NCBI GenBank assembly: GCA_949825025.1
Contig: OX463785.1
Location: forward strand, 21,763,971 to 21,827,970
Length of the DNA stretch: 64,000 nt
Direction: 5' to 3'
DNA from: Siphlonurus alternatus
Lineage: Eukaryota; Arthropoda; Insecta; Ephemeroptera; Siphlonuridae
Part shown: one piece after another, positions 23,095 through 35,056 of the stretch
Position numbering within the stretch: position 1 is the stretch's first letter
How the letters are laid out: each line of letters opens with the position of its first letter
The notes under the pieces: generated by a model
Databases searched by the model: none
What the model saw: only the letters and a program-made list of their open reading frames with translations
Told to the model about the DNA's origin: nothing
Position numbers and translations under genes: made by a program

Positions 23095-24408
23095 ATGTAT
23101 CGAAGAATCATTTTTGTCTTACTGGTGTGTGCATCCTTTGTAGCTGCAGGGGTGAGTTAAAGGGATAATAAAATTATTGGTTTAAAGATGGAATCAACAT
23201 CAAAATAAAGAAATTAATACAGTTCAAGTAACTTGAAAATTCCCCCCGGAAGTAACCAGAAGTGTGAAGTTTCTAACCTTTTGTTTGTATTTCAGCGTTA
23301 CAATTTCACACATTTTCAGGACTTCAAATAAAAAAACTCTGTAAGGTTTCAAAACTAAACTAAAAACAGAATAGCCACAAAAATCACACTTCCGGCCTCT
23401 TCCGGAGGGAATTCTATGTTAATTTGACTGTAATTTGTTTTCTCAGCTATTTTTAAGAGTTATAATGTGGACTGGTAATACACCAAGGGGGACATTCACG
23501 AAGCACTTTAACCCCCACTTTAGCCTCGATTTTTATCACTGGTGCTAAAACAGGGGCTAACCATCAGGACTAAACATGCTTAGCCCCTATTTCAGCACCA
23601 GGGATAAAAATCGAGGCTAAATTGGGGGTTAAAGTGCTTCGTGAATGTCCCCCAAATAACATATTATATAGTCTGGTTACTAACCGGTCCTTCATAGATC
23701 TGGCCTAGTGTTCTTTCGAATTTTGTAAGTCCTTTTCAAACTGAAGGGTGACTGCATTTATCTAAATCTGCATAAATAAGGGAATCATGGAAACCTCATT
23801 AAAGATGGTCGATAATGCTTGGAGGATTTCATCACCTCCCGGATACACAAGTGGGGTTATTTTGCCTCAAATTATAAATTTATATACTTTTTTTTATAAA
23901 TTTTTAGAAAAATTACGATGGATAAAAAAATTAAAAACAATGATAAAAAAAAATCCCTCTATTCTGTATCACATTATTGATTATACATTTCAACTTGCTG
24001 TTGCAGGAACAATGCAAGAACACAAAAGAAAACTCCCTCACTCTTGGTATAAAAAGGGATATTGATGCTACAGTCAGAGGCAAACTGAATCCTAATGGGT
24101 TAAAAGATTCTCAATTTAAACTCGGCTTCAAAGACAAAGGAGACACTGAAATAGAAGGTAATTTCTTACAAGCCCTGGAGACAGCTGGAAAATTGGCACA
24201 AGTCTTGAAGATTGTTGGTGCTCGTTTTAAACCGGAAGTAACATGCCCACCAAGACCTAAGGTCAATGTGGATACCTCAAGGAGAGGGATTGTTGAAGGT
24301 TACAGGGTTAACCGGAAAAGAAAGCGTAGCAGGAAGAGTAGAAAATATCGTGGTTCTCGTCGAAAGAGTTTAAAATATGGTAGAAAAATTAGTAAGAAGA
24401 GAAGTTGA
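23095..24408 (+). CDS. Array gene B: short divergent member with a strongly basic tail (152 aa)
   Basis: Exons 23095-23151 (MYRRIIFVLLVCASFVAAG) and 24007-24408 join in phase 0. The core is recognisable (KRDIDATVRGKL, GNFLQALETAGKLAQVLKI, ARFKPEVTCPPRPKVNVDTS) but the GPCGRPKS block is replaced by NGLKDSQ, removing one otherwise invariant Cys. The tail is about 40 residues and mostly Lys/Arg (NRKRKRSRKSRKYRG onward), with no Gly-Ser repeats. The missing block without loss of frame suggests functional divergence rather than decay. AATAAA lies at 24589. The intron contains a MITE at 23487-23653. Confidence 0.8.
23487..23653. repeat. Complete MITE of the ACGAAGCACTTTAACCCCC family
   Basis: GGGGGACATTCACGAAGCAC at the left is mirrored by GTGCTTCGTGAATGTCCCCC at the right. 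The whole 167-bp element folds into one hairpin. It shows the uninterrupted form of the element at 3327-3871. Confidence 0.85.
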
Positions 24409-25264
24409 AGAGACATAGACGAGAGCTGTGGTAAAAATAAGAAGAAAAATGCTATTGAGTTTAATTGTTTTGTTTTTTATAATTGTTATTTTTCGTTGAT
24501 AGTTTTGTTTTTGTTATTGAAATATTTATTGTTATTATAAAAGATTAAATTCTATTAATTGTTAAATTATTTTTAAAACCCTATCTTTAATAAAAAATTT
24601 AAAACAAATTTTTTTTTATATGTTATTGTTGACTTTATTAAAAAATAATATTTTTACAGTTTTTGATACTAAATTATGTATATTTTAATTAATTAAAACA
24701 CTATTTATAAAATAAATGTATAATTGTTTTATTTTTATTATTAATGTTAATGTTAAGTTAATGCTTTTTTAAAAATAATAATAAATGATATAAGTAATGT
24801 ATAACTTTCAATTTCACTGTAAACAGATATGCATTGCTGAAACATACATTGGTGACACATAGGGGGTTCGTTTAAATAAGAAAATTTGAACGATTGATAT
24901 ATTTGAAATCGATGTAAATGCTCTTCATTTTATCAATAGTTTAAAAAGTATAAGTGCAGTTGCGGTAAAAATAAAATAGAAAACTGGAAAAATTGTTAGT
25001 GTTTATGTGGTTTAATTTAATCAATTCATTTTTTTATTATTAATGTTGCTAAATTAATTATTATTATTAAATATTTAAGTACAAAATCAAAGTCGATTGT
25101 TAATTATTGTTTGCAACCAAGCAATATTGCATTATGATGTTTGGCTTTACAAGAATTCTTACAAATAACCTGTAAATAAATTTACAAATAAATAAATTAT
25201 AATTTATTTATAAATAAATTGTGATTAATTTATTGAGAACTATTATTGGCTCTTGATGGAACGA

Positions 25265-25942
25265 ATGGATTATGGAGCTCAAAATTTCTATTTTAGAAAT
25301 GGAGAGAGGGTGCAAAGTTATGCTACTCTGATTTTTTTTTTTCAAATTTTTTAAGTCTGGATACTATTTTTAAAAACTTATTGAAAGTTCAGAGAAAGTG
25401 ACGTCTCTCGTCACCTCCCTTAAGGTAGAGATAATATGGATCAGCTGGCCCAATGCTAAAAAAATCCCATTCATAAAAATTATGAAAAAAATTTATAATG
25501 TTCTCCTTAACATACCTTATCAGCAGGTAAAATATTAGGTATACAAAAACGAGCTAGTTTTTGAGTTATTAATTTTTAAAGTTGACTAATTTAACATGGA
25601 AGTTCCGTTTCTCCATGTTAAATTAGTCAACTTAAAAATTAATAACTCGAAAACTAGCTCGTTTTTGTATACCTGATATTTTACCTACTGATAGGGGATG
25701 TAGAGGAGAACATTTTAAATTTTGTTCATAATTTTTATGAATGGTATTTTTTTAGCATTGGGCCAGCTGATCCGTATTATCTCTATACCTTAATAAAAGG
25801 ATGGGACCTAAAAGGGGCGTGGGTTCAAAACCAACCTAGGCAAAATTTTTAGATATACTTCCCGTCCTCTAAAAAATCAAAGTTGCATAACTTTTCACCC
25901 TCTATGCATTATTGCAATAAAAAATGTGAGGTCGATATTCTA
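25265..25942. repeat. Foldback MITE interrupted by a nested TTAA element
   Basis: The left arm has GAAATGGAGAGAGGGTGCAA and the right arm the complement, ending GAGGTCGATATTC. The middle is split at a TTAA by 25434-25789. Confidence 0.7.
25434..25789. repeat. Nested TTAA hairpin element (second full copy)
   Basis: Ends GGTAGAGATAATATGG and CGTATTATCTCTATACC, flanked by TTAA at 25430-25433 and 25790-25793. The arms match those at 3353-3722. Confidence 0.8.
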
Positions 25943-26133
25943 TTCTAAACATTAAAAAATCACAATTTCACTTTATTATCAATTAGAAGGTCTTTTGAAT
26001 TATTTACAAAAAAAAAAAAAAAAAACTATATTCTGTTGTTAAATGTATGTGACTATTTCAATACTCTTTAATTTCATCAAGTAATCACGATCTAATTTTG
26101 CGTAATCACTTGACGATCACGTAGGGCTGTCAA

Positions 26134-26165
26134 CATAAAAACTGAGACGAGGCACGCGGTCTCAG
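26134..26165 (+). promoter_or_regulatory. Core promoter of gene C
   Basis: CATAAAAA lies at about 26134 and a TCAG initiator at 26162 with its A about 30 nt downstream. The 5' UTR would be about 11 nt. Confidence 0.45.
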
Positions 26166-26174
26166 ATCGTCACA

Positions 26175-27900
26175 ATGTCTCGTCTCTCGTTCATCGTCTT
26201 TTGGGCGTGCCTCGCGCTCGCAGCGTCGGTAAGAATAAAGTTGAAGTATGGAGCATCGACCTCAAAAAATTTTATTGCGAAAATGGATAGAGGATGTAAA
26301 GTTACGCCACTTTTTTTTTTTTTTATTTAGAGCCTGAGAAGTATTGCTAGAAAATTTTGCCGAGGTCGTGTTTTAAGTCCTATCCTCTTATTAGTAGAGG
26401 TGTCTAAAGGCGTTACTTTCTCTGTACTTTCAATAATTTATTTTAAAAATAGTTGCCTGTCTCTAAAAAATCTGGAAGATTCAGATTAGCATAACTTTGC
26501 ACTCTCCATCCATTTTTGTAACAAAAAATTTTGAGGTCGATACTTCATTGTTGTGTTATGTCTGTCCGGTGAATCGAAAAACATTGAACAGTTGTTGGTT
26601 TACATGTTAACTTATGGAAAATTATTTATGAAAAAAAAATTATCAAGTGTTGACTAACGCCAATAATGTCATTATTATATATACTAACTCTTCCCACATA
26701 AAAAAGGCTTTATCGGACACGTATTATAAACAATTATTATAATTCATATGAGTGGGAGTTTTAATTGTATTTTTGTTCATTGAATTTCTTTATAATTATT
26801 TTCATGATAAAAATGCAAGATTAATTAATAATTAAGCTTTGATATTATAAGACACTAAATAAGTTAATAAATCAAAACCCATTACCCCGCAGCGAGCTGT
26901 AAAATCTTATGCCTGATCTCCATTTAGTAAGTATATACTACTTAAGTGTACCACGTGATTACATTTAGCCAATCACAATGCTAGAATGAGATCACATGAT
27001 ATACTTAAATACTAAGTATAGATCAAACATTAGAGGTGTATCCTTGTAAAAAAAGAAAATGTTTTATTCATTATTTTAATTCTATTGTTACAGAAATCTT
27101 GCAAGTCCAATCACAACGGTGACAAACATGGTGCTGAAGTGAACTTCGATCGCGACATCAACGCTAAGGTGTGCGGTAAAGTCAAGTTCGGTCCTTGCGG
27201 TCGTCCCAAGTCAAACATAGACATCGGTATCATCGACTCCGGAGAGACGAACGTTAATGGAAACGCATTTAACATCCTCGAGACCGCGGGAAGGTTTTCA
27301 GAGATCCTGAAGATCGTTGGTAACAGATTCAAGCCCGAGGTTTGCTGTCCACCTCGTCCTGCTAGCAATGTGGACACTTCTGCTGAAAGTATCTTAGCTC
27401 AGAGGACCGTGAGGAGGAAGCCTGGACGATCATCAGGAAAATACCTTTGCAGACAGGCAGGCAGACGTGTGTCTGTCCCTGATGATGACTCAGGTTCTGG
27501 ATCAGGCGAGGGATTAGGATTAGGGTCTGGTCGTAGGTCTGGATATGCCAGAAAGGCTAGTCATAGAGAACGTAAACGTAATGGAAGAGGATTTGGTTAT
27601 GGAAGGAAAAATCGACGTGGTTCAAAATATGGTGTAGGATCTAGGTCTAATTATGGATCAGGAAGTGAAGAAGTAGCACTTGAAGTACCAATTTACCAAT
27701 CTGGCAGTTACAGGGGTTGTAAATCAACAAATAAGGGTGGTAAGGGTAGAAAATCAGGTGGACATAGAAGGCGTAGACGTAGGGGAAACAAAAAAGGTGG
27801 CAGAAAATCATGTAAACATGGTGGTAAAAATTCTAGAGGAGAAGAGGCTTTAGAGAGAATAAAGAAAACAATGCCTTGTAGTGTTGATAAACAGTATTAA
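26175..27900 (+). CDS. Array gene C: core/tail protein with basic Gly/Arg tail (286 aa), mosaic
   Basis: Exons 26175-26228 (MSRLSFIVFWACLALAAS) and 27094-27900 join in phase 0. The core is complete with the hallmark blocks (FDRDINAKV, FGPCGRPKSNID, GNRFKPEVCCPPRPASNVD) followed by QRTVRRKPGRSSGKYLC. The first half of the core is nearly identical in DNA to gene E. The stretch from KPGRSSGKYLC through DDDSGSGSG is nearly identical to F/G. The remaining tail is basic (GRRSGYARKASHRERKRN, then HRRRRRRGNKKGGRKS). AATAAA lies at 27948. A foldback MITE starts about 20 nt inside the intron. Confidence 0.85.
26249..26549. repeat. Foldback MITE just inside intron 1 of gene C
   Basis: Arms TGGAGCATCGACCTCA and TGAGGTCGATACTTCA enclose complementary AAATGGATAGAGG blocks. 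Confidence 0.75.
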
Positions 27901-28239
27901 CCGTTTTAAACATTGTTCAGTTTGTTGTTAAAAATTTAAGTTTGTTAAATAAATATTTTTGTTGAATTTTTTTATTAAAAAGTTGTTAAATAAGTAAATT
28001 ATTTTTTATTGTAAAATGAATGTTGTGTTTTTGTTTTTCATAATGTTTACAAAACCTGTATTGTTGTCAAAATATGTTACTAAATTAAGCATGCACAAAT
28101 AAATGTTGAAATATTTTTAATAAATTTTCTTTGTTTACTTTAATATCTTTATCTTATTCTATAATATAATATAAAGTATAATATACAGTATACTGACGAG
28201 TTGTACTGAATTAACACAGGTAATTAGGAAGTTTTTTTA

Positions 28240-28445
28240 AGGGTAAGATAACGCCACCAATGTTAAAAAAAAAATCCCTCACACAAAAATTATGAAAAAA
28301 ATTTAAAATGTTCTCCTCTACACCCCCTATCAGTAGCTAAAATATCAGGTACAAAAATACGGTCTAGTTTTTGAGTTATGAATTTTTAAAGTTGTCTACT
28401 TTAACACGGAGAAATGGAGCTTCCATGTTAAAATGTAAATTTCTG
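28240..28445. repeat. Half copy of the TTAA hairpin element
   Basis: Only one arm is present (AAAATGTTCTCCTCTACA, TCAGTAGCTAAAATATCAGG, GTCTAGTTTTTGAGTTATG), ending near the usual centre. Confidence 0.6.
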
Positions 28446-28539
28446 TAGTAGCTAATAGTGGCTAATAAATTTGTTGTGTAGGCAAGGTAAATATTGTAAA
28501 TGAGACGAATTATACATTTGAAGAGTCATTCCACCTCAA

Positions 28540-28815
28540 TAGAGGCTTCAAGTGTTCCCCGACGGGAAAATTTTCTCCATAAGCCACCATGTTAAAAAAA
28601 TTGATTTTTTTCTCAGTAATTATTAAAGCTATTTATTTGAAACCATCTCCTACCCCCCCCCCCATGTAGAGGTCTTCTGATAATGAATCAAGAGCTTATT
28701 TACCTCTAAAAAATTCTTTAATGCCAAAAAAAAAGCAATTTCGAGTTTTTTTTTTTTTTTTTTTTTAAATAGGGGTTTGGATGGGACGGCCGCAAAATCA
28801 GCTGACTTGAAGCCT
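28540..28815 (+). repeat. Dispersed repeat (GTTCCCCGACGGGAAAA family), copy 1
   Basis: It shares GGCTTCAAGTGTTCCCCGAC, TTCTCCATAAGCC, GTCTTCTGATAATGAATCAA and GGACGG..GCAAAATCAG with 35490-35765. An inverted, interrupted copy lies at about 59680-60130. The block 28830-28970 after it is GC-richer and unexplained. Confidence 0.6.
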
Positions 28816-29330
28816 TCATATTTGTTGTTACCTCAGACACGGCAATGTACCTCAAACCACGGCTGCCGGGATCAGATGGGCTCGGGACACGGCATGGTCG
28901 TGTTGTCGTTGTTAACGGAGGACTGATAACGACTTATCTCCACCACTGACATGTACCTACCTGTTAATTTACCTGAGGTGCCTCTTTATCTTGATAGAAA
29001 CTTGCCGAGGTAATAATTTTATAAACAAAATTTGGTTGTACAGGACAACATAGATCACGTCAAATAAATAATGTATACCTAAAACATGCAACTACAAGAA
29101 ATGACAAAATGAAATCAATAAAAAAATATATCTTCATATATCCATTTTATACAATTAAGTCAGATATATTGGAGACAATTTCCGGAAATTTCTCTACAAA
29201 AAACTTTTTACAGAGTAAAATTCATTTACTAATCAATTATGATTGTCTGCCCCTGAAAATAAAAAAGTTTGTTTTGTTTAAAATTAATGGGCGCGATCTC
29301 GACTCACGAAGTATTATAGTTATAATATAG

Positions 29331-29465
29331 CCAGGTTTCTTACCAAGTTTAGCTTAACCACGTTTAACTAGGTGATTTAATACGTAAAACAGGTACAGTT
29401 AAACGTGGTTAAGCTAAACGTGGTTAAGCTAAACGTGGTTAGAAACCTGGCTAACTGCTTCGTGA
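29331..29465. repeat. Hairpin element (ACCAGGTTT / CACGTTTA family)
   Basis: AGCCAGGTTTCTTACCA at the left and TTAGAAACCTGGCT at the right, with internal duplicated AAGCTAAACGTGGTT units. A cleaner copy is at 38895-39048. Confidence 0.65.
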
Positions 29466-29466
29466 A

Positions 29467-29780
29467 TGGAGTGTTGACCTCAAATTTTTTTATTGCAGAA
29501 ATGGATAGAGGGTGCAAAGTTATGCTACCCTGATTTTTTTCAGATTTTTTAGAGCCCGGGAACTATTTTTAAAAAATTATTGAAAGTTATTTTTGTGACG
29601 TCACGAGACGCCGCTCCTTAAGAAAAAGATAGGACTTGCCGCCGCGTGACGTCACAAAAAGGACTCAATAATTTTTTAAAAATACTTTCCGGGCTCTAAA
29701 AAATCTGAAAAAAATCAGGGTAGCATAACTTTGCACCCTCTATCCATTTCTGCAATAAAAAAAATGAGGACGATACTCCA
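29467..29780. repeat. Foldback MITE, TGGAGTATCGACCTC family
   Basis: Well preserved arms (GCAGAAATGGATAGAGGGTG and its exact complement), with two GTGACGTCAC palindromes around the centre. Confidence 0.85.
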
Positions 29781-30053
29781 TTGCAACCAATGTTAAAAAA
29801 TAATTTTTATATGTTTCAATTAACAAAAACCAATTCATTCATTCAGTATTTCCGGATTACAACATCTCGTGTAATTAATAAAATAGTCATTCATTGACTT
29901 CATTGTGCAATCGTCTCCAAATGCATCTCTGGTGTCACTGTGTATATCATTGCACAAATATTTTCCCACTAAATGTTGTGCTAACACGTCCCTACTAGGA
30001 AGAACTAACACGCTCTCTAAGGACACTCAGTGTATTTTCTCTCTACAGCTAAT

Positions 30054-31895
30054 ATGACACGCGTCTTCATCCTCTTAGCAGTGGTGTGTCTTTCAGTCGT
30101 CGCTTCAACGGTGAGTTCATTTCAATTAAGGTGTAAATAGGTGTGCACCATATACTTTCCATATATACTTTCTGGAGTGGGTGGTAAATAAATTAACTTA
30201 CTGCTTGCATGGTGCCTTTCAGTATTAAATCTATGGAGAGGGGGGGGGGTCAAAACGTCCCATATGTAATATACTCTTAAATCGGGAAGTTGGTGTAAAA
30301 AACGTCTCCTAAAAATCTGAAAAAAAATAAAAAATGGTAAACCAAGCAGCGTGAAAAAAAAAATTAGTGAGATAATAAAAAAAGCTCAATTTAGGAAATT
30401 ACACAAGTGGATCAACTAATCCTCCCCCCACCCTATTATTTTTGGTAGAACAAAAATAGACCTGAAGGAAATTTTATATAATATTCTACAATTTTTTAAT
30501 TATTTTTTTAAGGATATTTTTTTTTTAATTTAATTTTTACACTTTACTTTCTCAAATTCATTAATTAATTACTTTGTTTCTGCTATAATAATTTCTCCTT
30601 TTTACACCACATTTTTCAAATAATCAAGGTAATAAAGACTTTTCTCAAACTTATTTCATGGAGTTATTCTAATTTCCCTTGCTTGGTGGGAAATAGAGTA
30701 AATACAGCTGTTCAGATGCTCAAGTTACAAAAAACACTGTCCTAAAAAAAGTAAACAAATAAAATAAAACAAAAATAAAAAGTATAAGACTTTCACTAAA
30801 AGCCTGGTCACTAAAAATCTAGGTACAGGCTTTAGAAAATGAATAACAATTATGATAACTAGAACTAGATTAAGTCATTTAAAAACATTTTATATCTATT
30901 AAGCATGTAACATATTATTAGTCAGGTAACTCATAACTCTGTCTATACTGTATGCATAACTATAGTTAAAAATTGTTTAGCTTGCAAATATATTCTTCGT
31001 GAAATTCTCTATATATCGTCATGTTTAGAATGCAAATATTTAAAAATGCAGAAGGAAGCACAACATTTTCCTGTTTATAAAGAATTCTAAATTATTATGT
31101 AATCTAACGATGTTTATTATTATTGTTTTACAAATATTAACATTGTATTTCTTATTTTTTTTCTAGAAACCCTGCAAAGAATCACAAGAAAAAAGTGTAA
31201 TACTTAATTTTAATCGAGATATTAATGCTAAAATAAAAGGACAAGTAAAATTTGGACCTTGTGGTAGACCAAAATCAAACATTGATGTTGGCATAAAGGA
31301 TAAAGGAGAAACGAAAATACAAGGGAATGCATTTCAAGCTTTAGAGACTCTTGGAAAATTTGCTGAATTTTTAAAATTACTTGGTAATAGATTTAAGCCT
31401 GAAGTAAATTGTCCTCCAAGACCTGCAAGTAATGTCGATACTTCAGCTGAAGATATAACAAGTCAAAGAACTGTAAAAAGAAAGCCTGGAAGATCTTCTG
31501 GAAAATTTATATGTAAAAATCATAGTAAAATAAAAAAGAGTAGAAACAAGTCTAAAAGATCATCACAAAAATCTATTTTTGTTAAAGTACATAAGGCTAA
31601 AATATTACCAATTAATAAATCATTAGAAAAGGCTAATGAAGAATATAGAGCCTTAAAACATAATCAAAGACGTAAAGTCAATAATTACAGTCATAGAAGG
31701 AAACAAGGCCGTAAAAAAAGACGAGGAATCAAGAATGTAAAAAGAAAAGGACGGAAAAATAGCAATGAGAAGAAAAATTTAGGAAGTGCTGGGTACAAAG
31801 ATTTTGAAGATGACGTAATGAAAAATATCAAGAAATGGAGCAAAAGTTTGAAGAAAAAAATTTATGGACGTAAAAATCGATGTAATTTGTACTGA
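30054..31895 (+). CDS. Array gene D: AT-rich member with Lys/Arg-rich tail (261 aa)
   Basis: Exons 30054-30110 (MTRVFILLAVVCLSVVAST) and 31167-31895 join in phase 0. Exon 2 has no in-frame ATG until near its end, so a simple ATG-to-stop scan misses it; it is found by translating from the acceptor ttttttctag. The core is complete (NFNRDINAKIKGQVKF, GPCGRPKSNIDVG, LETLGKF, GNRFKPEVNCPPRPASNVD, QRTVKRKPGRSSGKFIC). Codon use is far more A/T-rich than in the other paralogues although the protein core is conserved. The tail is basic throughout (KKRRGIKNVKRKGRKN and similar) and ends RCNLY. No TATA is seen at the expected place; TCAGT at 30027 may be the initiator. AATAAA lies at 32088, after a hairpin element in the 3' UTR. 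Confidence 0.82.
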
Positions 31896-31928
31896 AAAAA
31901 AAAAATCCCTTTATGCTTTTTTAATGTA

Positions 31929-32037
31929 CACTCTGAAAACTTTCCTCTTGCAGCCTTGTTAATCACCATGCCCTGTGATATTCTTATGTGGCATGGTGAT
32001 TAACATGGCTGCAAAGGGGAATTTTACGAGGCGACGA
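31929..32037. repeat. Hairpin element in the 3' UTR of gene D
   Basis: CTTGCAGCCTTGTTAATCAC and the complement GTGATTAACATGGCTGC pair around ATGCC..GGCAT. Relatives are at 39050-39125, 54903-55018 and 56320-56445. Confidence 0.65.
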
Positions 32038-32425
32038 CTCATTCGTCAGTTAGAATCATGTCTCTTTCCACTTTGTAAATATTTGTAAATAAAAATGTAT
32101 TAATTATAAATTAATTTTATTTTTAAATAACAAAAGGTATTTAAAATATTTTATTTGGTATTTTTTTTTAATAGTGTTTTTATTTTAATTTATTTATATT
32201 ATAATCAATAATCAAAGGTTAATATGATATAAGATAGAGCAAATCAATATAAAAGGCAGGGAGTTTTATGTAGTCTGCTCATATCGTATGACCAAGAAGT
32301 ACAAACATATAATTTAAATATATCCATCTACACTCATTGGTTATTTACGTTATTATAATGGTTGAAAGAAAAAGGAAAATATTGAGTTTCTTATATTACA
32401 TTCTTTCTAGAATAAGATGAGTAAT

Positions 32426-32760
32426 GGAGTATCGACCTCATTTTTTTTTTATTGCAGAAATGGATAGAGCGTGCAAAGTTATACTTATACCCTGATTTTT
32501 CAGATTTTTTACAGCTCTAGAAGTATTTTTTTAAAAAAAAATATTGAATGTCCTTTTTGTGACGTCATGAGGCGTCTGTTCTTAATAAAAGAATAGGACT
32601 TGCCGCCACGTGACGTCACAAAAAGGACTTTCAATGATTTTTAAAAAATACTTCCAGGGCTGTAAAAAATCTGAAAAAAAAAATCAAGGTATGATCAGGG
32701 TATATTTAACTTTGCACCCTCTATCCATTTCTGCAATAACAAAATGAGGTCGATACTCCA
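32426..32760. repeat. Foldback MITE, TGGAGTATCGACCTC family
   Basis: Arms TGGAGTATCGACCTCA and TGAGGTCGATACTCCA with two GTGACGTCA sites inside. Confidence 0.8.
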
Positions 32761-33414
32761 TTGTTAAATTGATTTATTTACACATTTTGTAAGAAATATT
32801 AGTTGAAGTATTGAATAACCATAAAAAAATATGCGTTTTAATAATTTACGATAACTTTACGCTTTAGATAAGATCAATTTTTTATTTTGAATATTTTCAG
32901 TAAGAAGTCTCAAAGAAATTTAATATTTTTAGGATATTGTTTGAAGTTTGAATGAAACAAGGCAATAAATCAAAACTTGAACTAACAAGTTATTGGAATT
33001 CTTGCAAATTATGATAAATTCATATATAACGCCCTCTCATACAGCAAGCGTGCATGTTAATTATTTGCAAGAATATGACGTCACAGTGTTTTGCAGCATG
33101 ATTTTGTGGTTTCAAAAATATGAACAAATTGAAAATACATCGCTATAGCTATTACTGGTAATAAAAAAAATCATGTCTTGAACTGATTTAAATGTAGAAC
33201 CTAAACAAATATTTAATATATTTAATTGATTTATTATTTATTTTATGAAATTATCACTACAGGTAAATATTCTCGAATTTGAGACTTTTTTCATTAAAAA
33301 GGTAGATGTAAATTTAAAAAAAAATATATAAATACATTATATTTTTCTCACTTTTAAACGAATTTAGTAGCTAACCTGTCTCACTGCTTCGTGAATCGCG
33401 CCCAATAGATTTTA

Positions 33415-33640
33415 TTTTGAGGGTGAGAACACTGAGAACAAAAACTACAGCACCAAAGTGGCACCATAACACAAAAGTGGCATTGACCCATGAAGTTACA
33501 ATATTAATTAGCCAGTACGCCTTGTCAAATGATATATTATTGCACCGAGTTTATTATAGTATAGATATCTCTTTAAGGTCTGTCGCTATGAAAATATGCA
33601 AGTGGAATGAAAAGAGATGTCACTACCAGTCTTTAGTAAA
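33415..33640. repeat. Dispersed repeat also present near 63282
   Basis: Shared blocks include GGGTGAG, CAGCACCAAAGTGGCACCAT, TGGCATTGACCC and CTTGTCAAAT. Related fragments appear near 42620 and 48165. The 90-residue open frame inside has no coding support. Confidence 0.5.
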
Positions 33641-33689
33641 TGATGTCCGAGATTGGGTGATTTTAATTCCAACATTTCAAAGGAAATAA

Positions 33690-35000
33690 TAAGATTAACC
33701 GTTTTTAAATGAGCAACAGTCATTATAATTATGTTTATCTATTTCCTAGTCTGATGAATTTGTGAATACAATAATTATATGTTAAGTTATTGCAGTTAAA
33801 AAAATGCCCCTATAACTCAGAGAGCAAAAGCTCAAGGCAAAGAAAGAAATATAAAGGGCAGCCGTGCCGTGATGAATGCTCCTTCTCTACCGTTGCGAGT
33901 GCGCCTCAACATTCCATTGTATTTTAAATTGAATAGAAGGGAGAGTAACGGTAAATAAACAAATATGTATTATTTTGAAAGAATTAATATTATGATTTTT
34001 AGGATAGTAAGCATTGAAACATAAAGAGAAAGGAGGTGGCTGCGATTTGACATCGGCAGGTAAAAATTATTCCATTGGGTGTAGTGGTACAACGGTAGAC
34101 AAAGCCGTTTTGTTATCTTTTCATGTAAATTTTACTGAGGTTTGTACAGATTTTTACCATATTTTGGTTTATATAAATACTATAAGTTATTATTTTTATA
34201 TGAACCAAAATATAACATTTTATAATATCAACATTTTTATATGGGAATAAAAATACTTGTACATCCACAACGCTTTATATTATTAAAAAGTATTATATTT
34301 AGTAAACATATTAAATAAACCAAAATATTTCTAATTTTAACTAAAAACAGGAAAAGTTAAAATTTACTCAAATTTTAAAAACATTTCGTTTGTACTAATT
34401 CTTTTCCTGTTATACACTAAATATAAAATTGTATACTCCTTTTCATAAAAAAATTCAGGCCTAAATGCCCACAAATTTGATAACATCATAATACATGTAT
34501 TAATATAACTTACTTGAACTTAATTATTAATTAATACAAAATTAGCAAACATGAACCATGTTTAGATTTTTTTTTTAAAAATATGTATTAATAATAAAAA
34601 CTTATAAAAAAATAAAAATAATAGATACAAAAATTTCATTTTGTTTCATGTTATTTTTTTCGTTCTATTATTTGGATACCTTTTTAATGCATTTATTTAC
34701 CACTGTTTTTAAAAAAAAAGTAATAATAATTTATATAAATATAACTCATGGAATAAAGTATTTTGCAGGGACCCATTGAATCTTTAGTAAATTATTTCTC
34801 ATAATTAAAAATATATATTTTAAAACCAAAATAAAAATATTTTTCTAACAATAACAACAATAGCAAACACAAAATTAGACATTCATGTTTAGAATTCTCA
34901 CATTTAAAGAAAACATTAACAAAATGTCACGATTTTGTAGCATATTTTTACGAAATGTTATCACTAATCTCTCACGACTCCACGTATGACGGAAATGTTG
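33690..35000. other. AT-rich intergenic DNA before gene E
   Basis: No supported exon is seen. A GC-richer patch near 33855-33920 is unexplained. Confidence 0.45.
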
Positions 35001-35056
35001 CAATCAAGATAAATAGCGCGGGGAGAATTGTGAAAGACACCAGTTGTAACATCAGC

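Noticed and set aside
33417..33689. 90-residue plus-strand frame
   Set aside because: It lies in a dispersed repeat also found near 63282 and shows no protein-like features.
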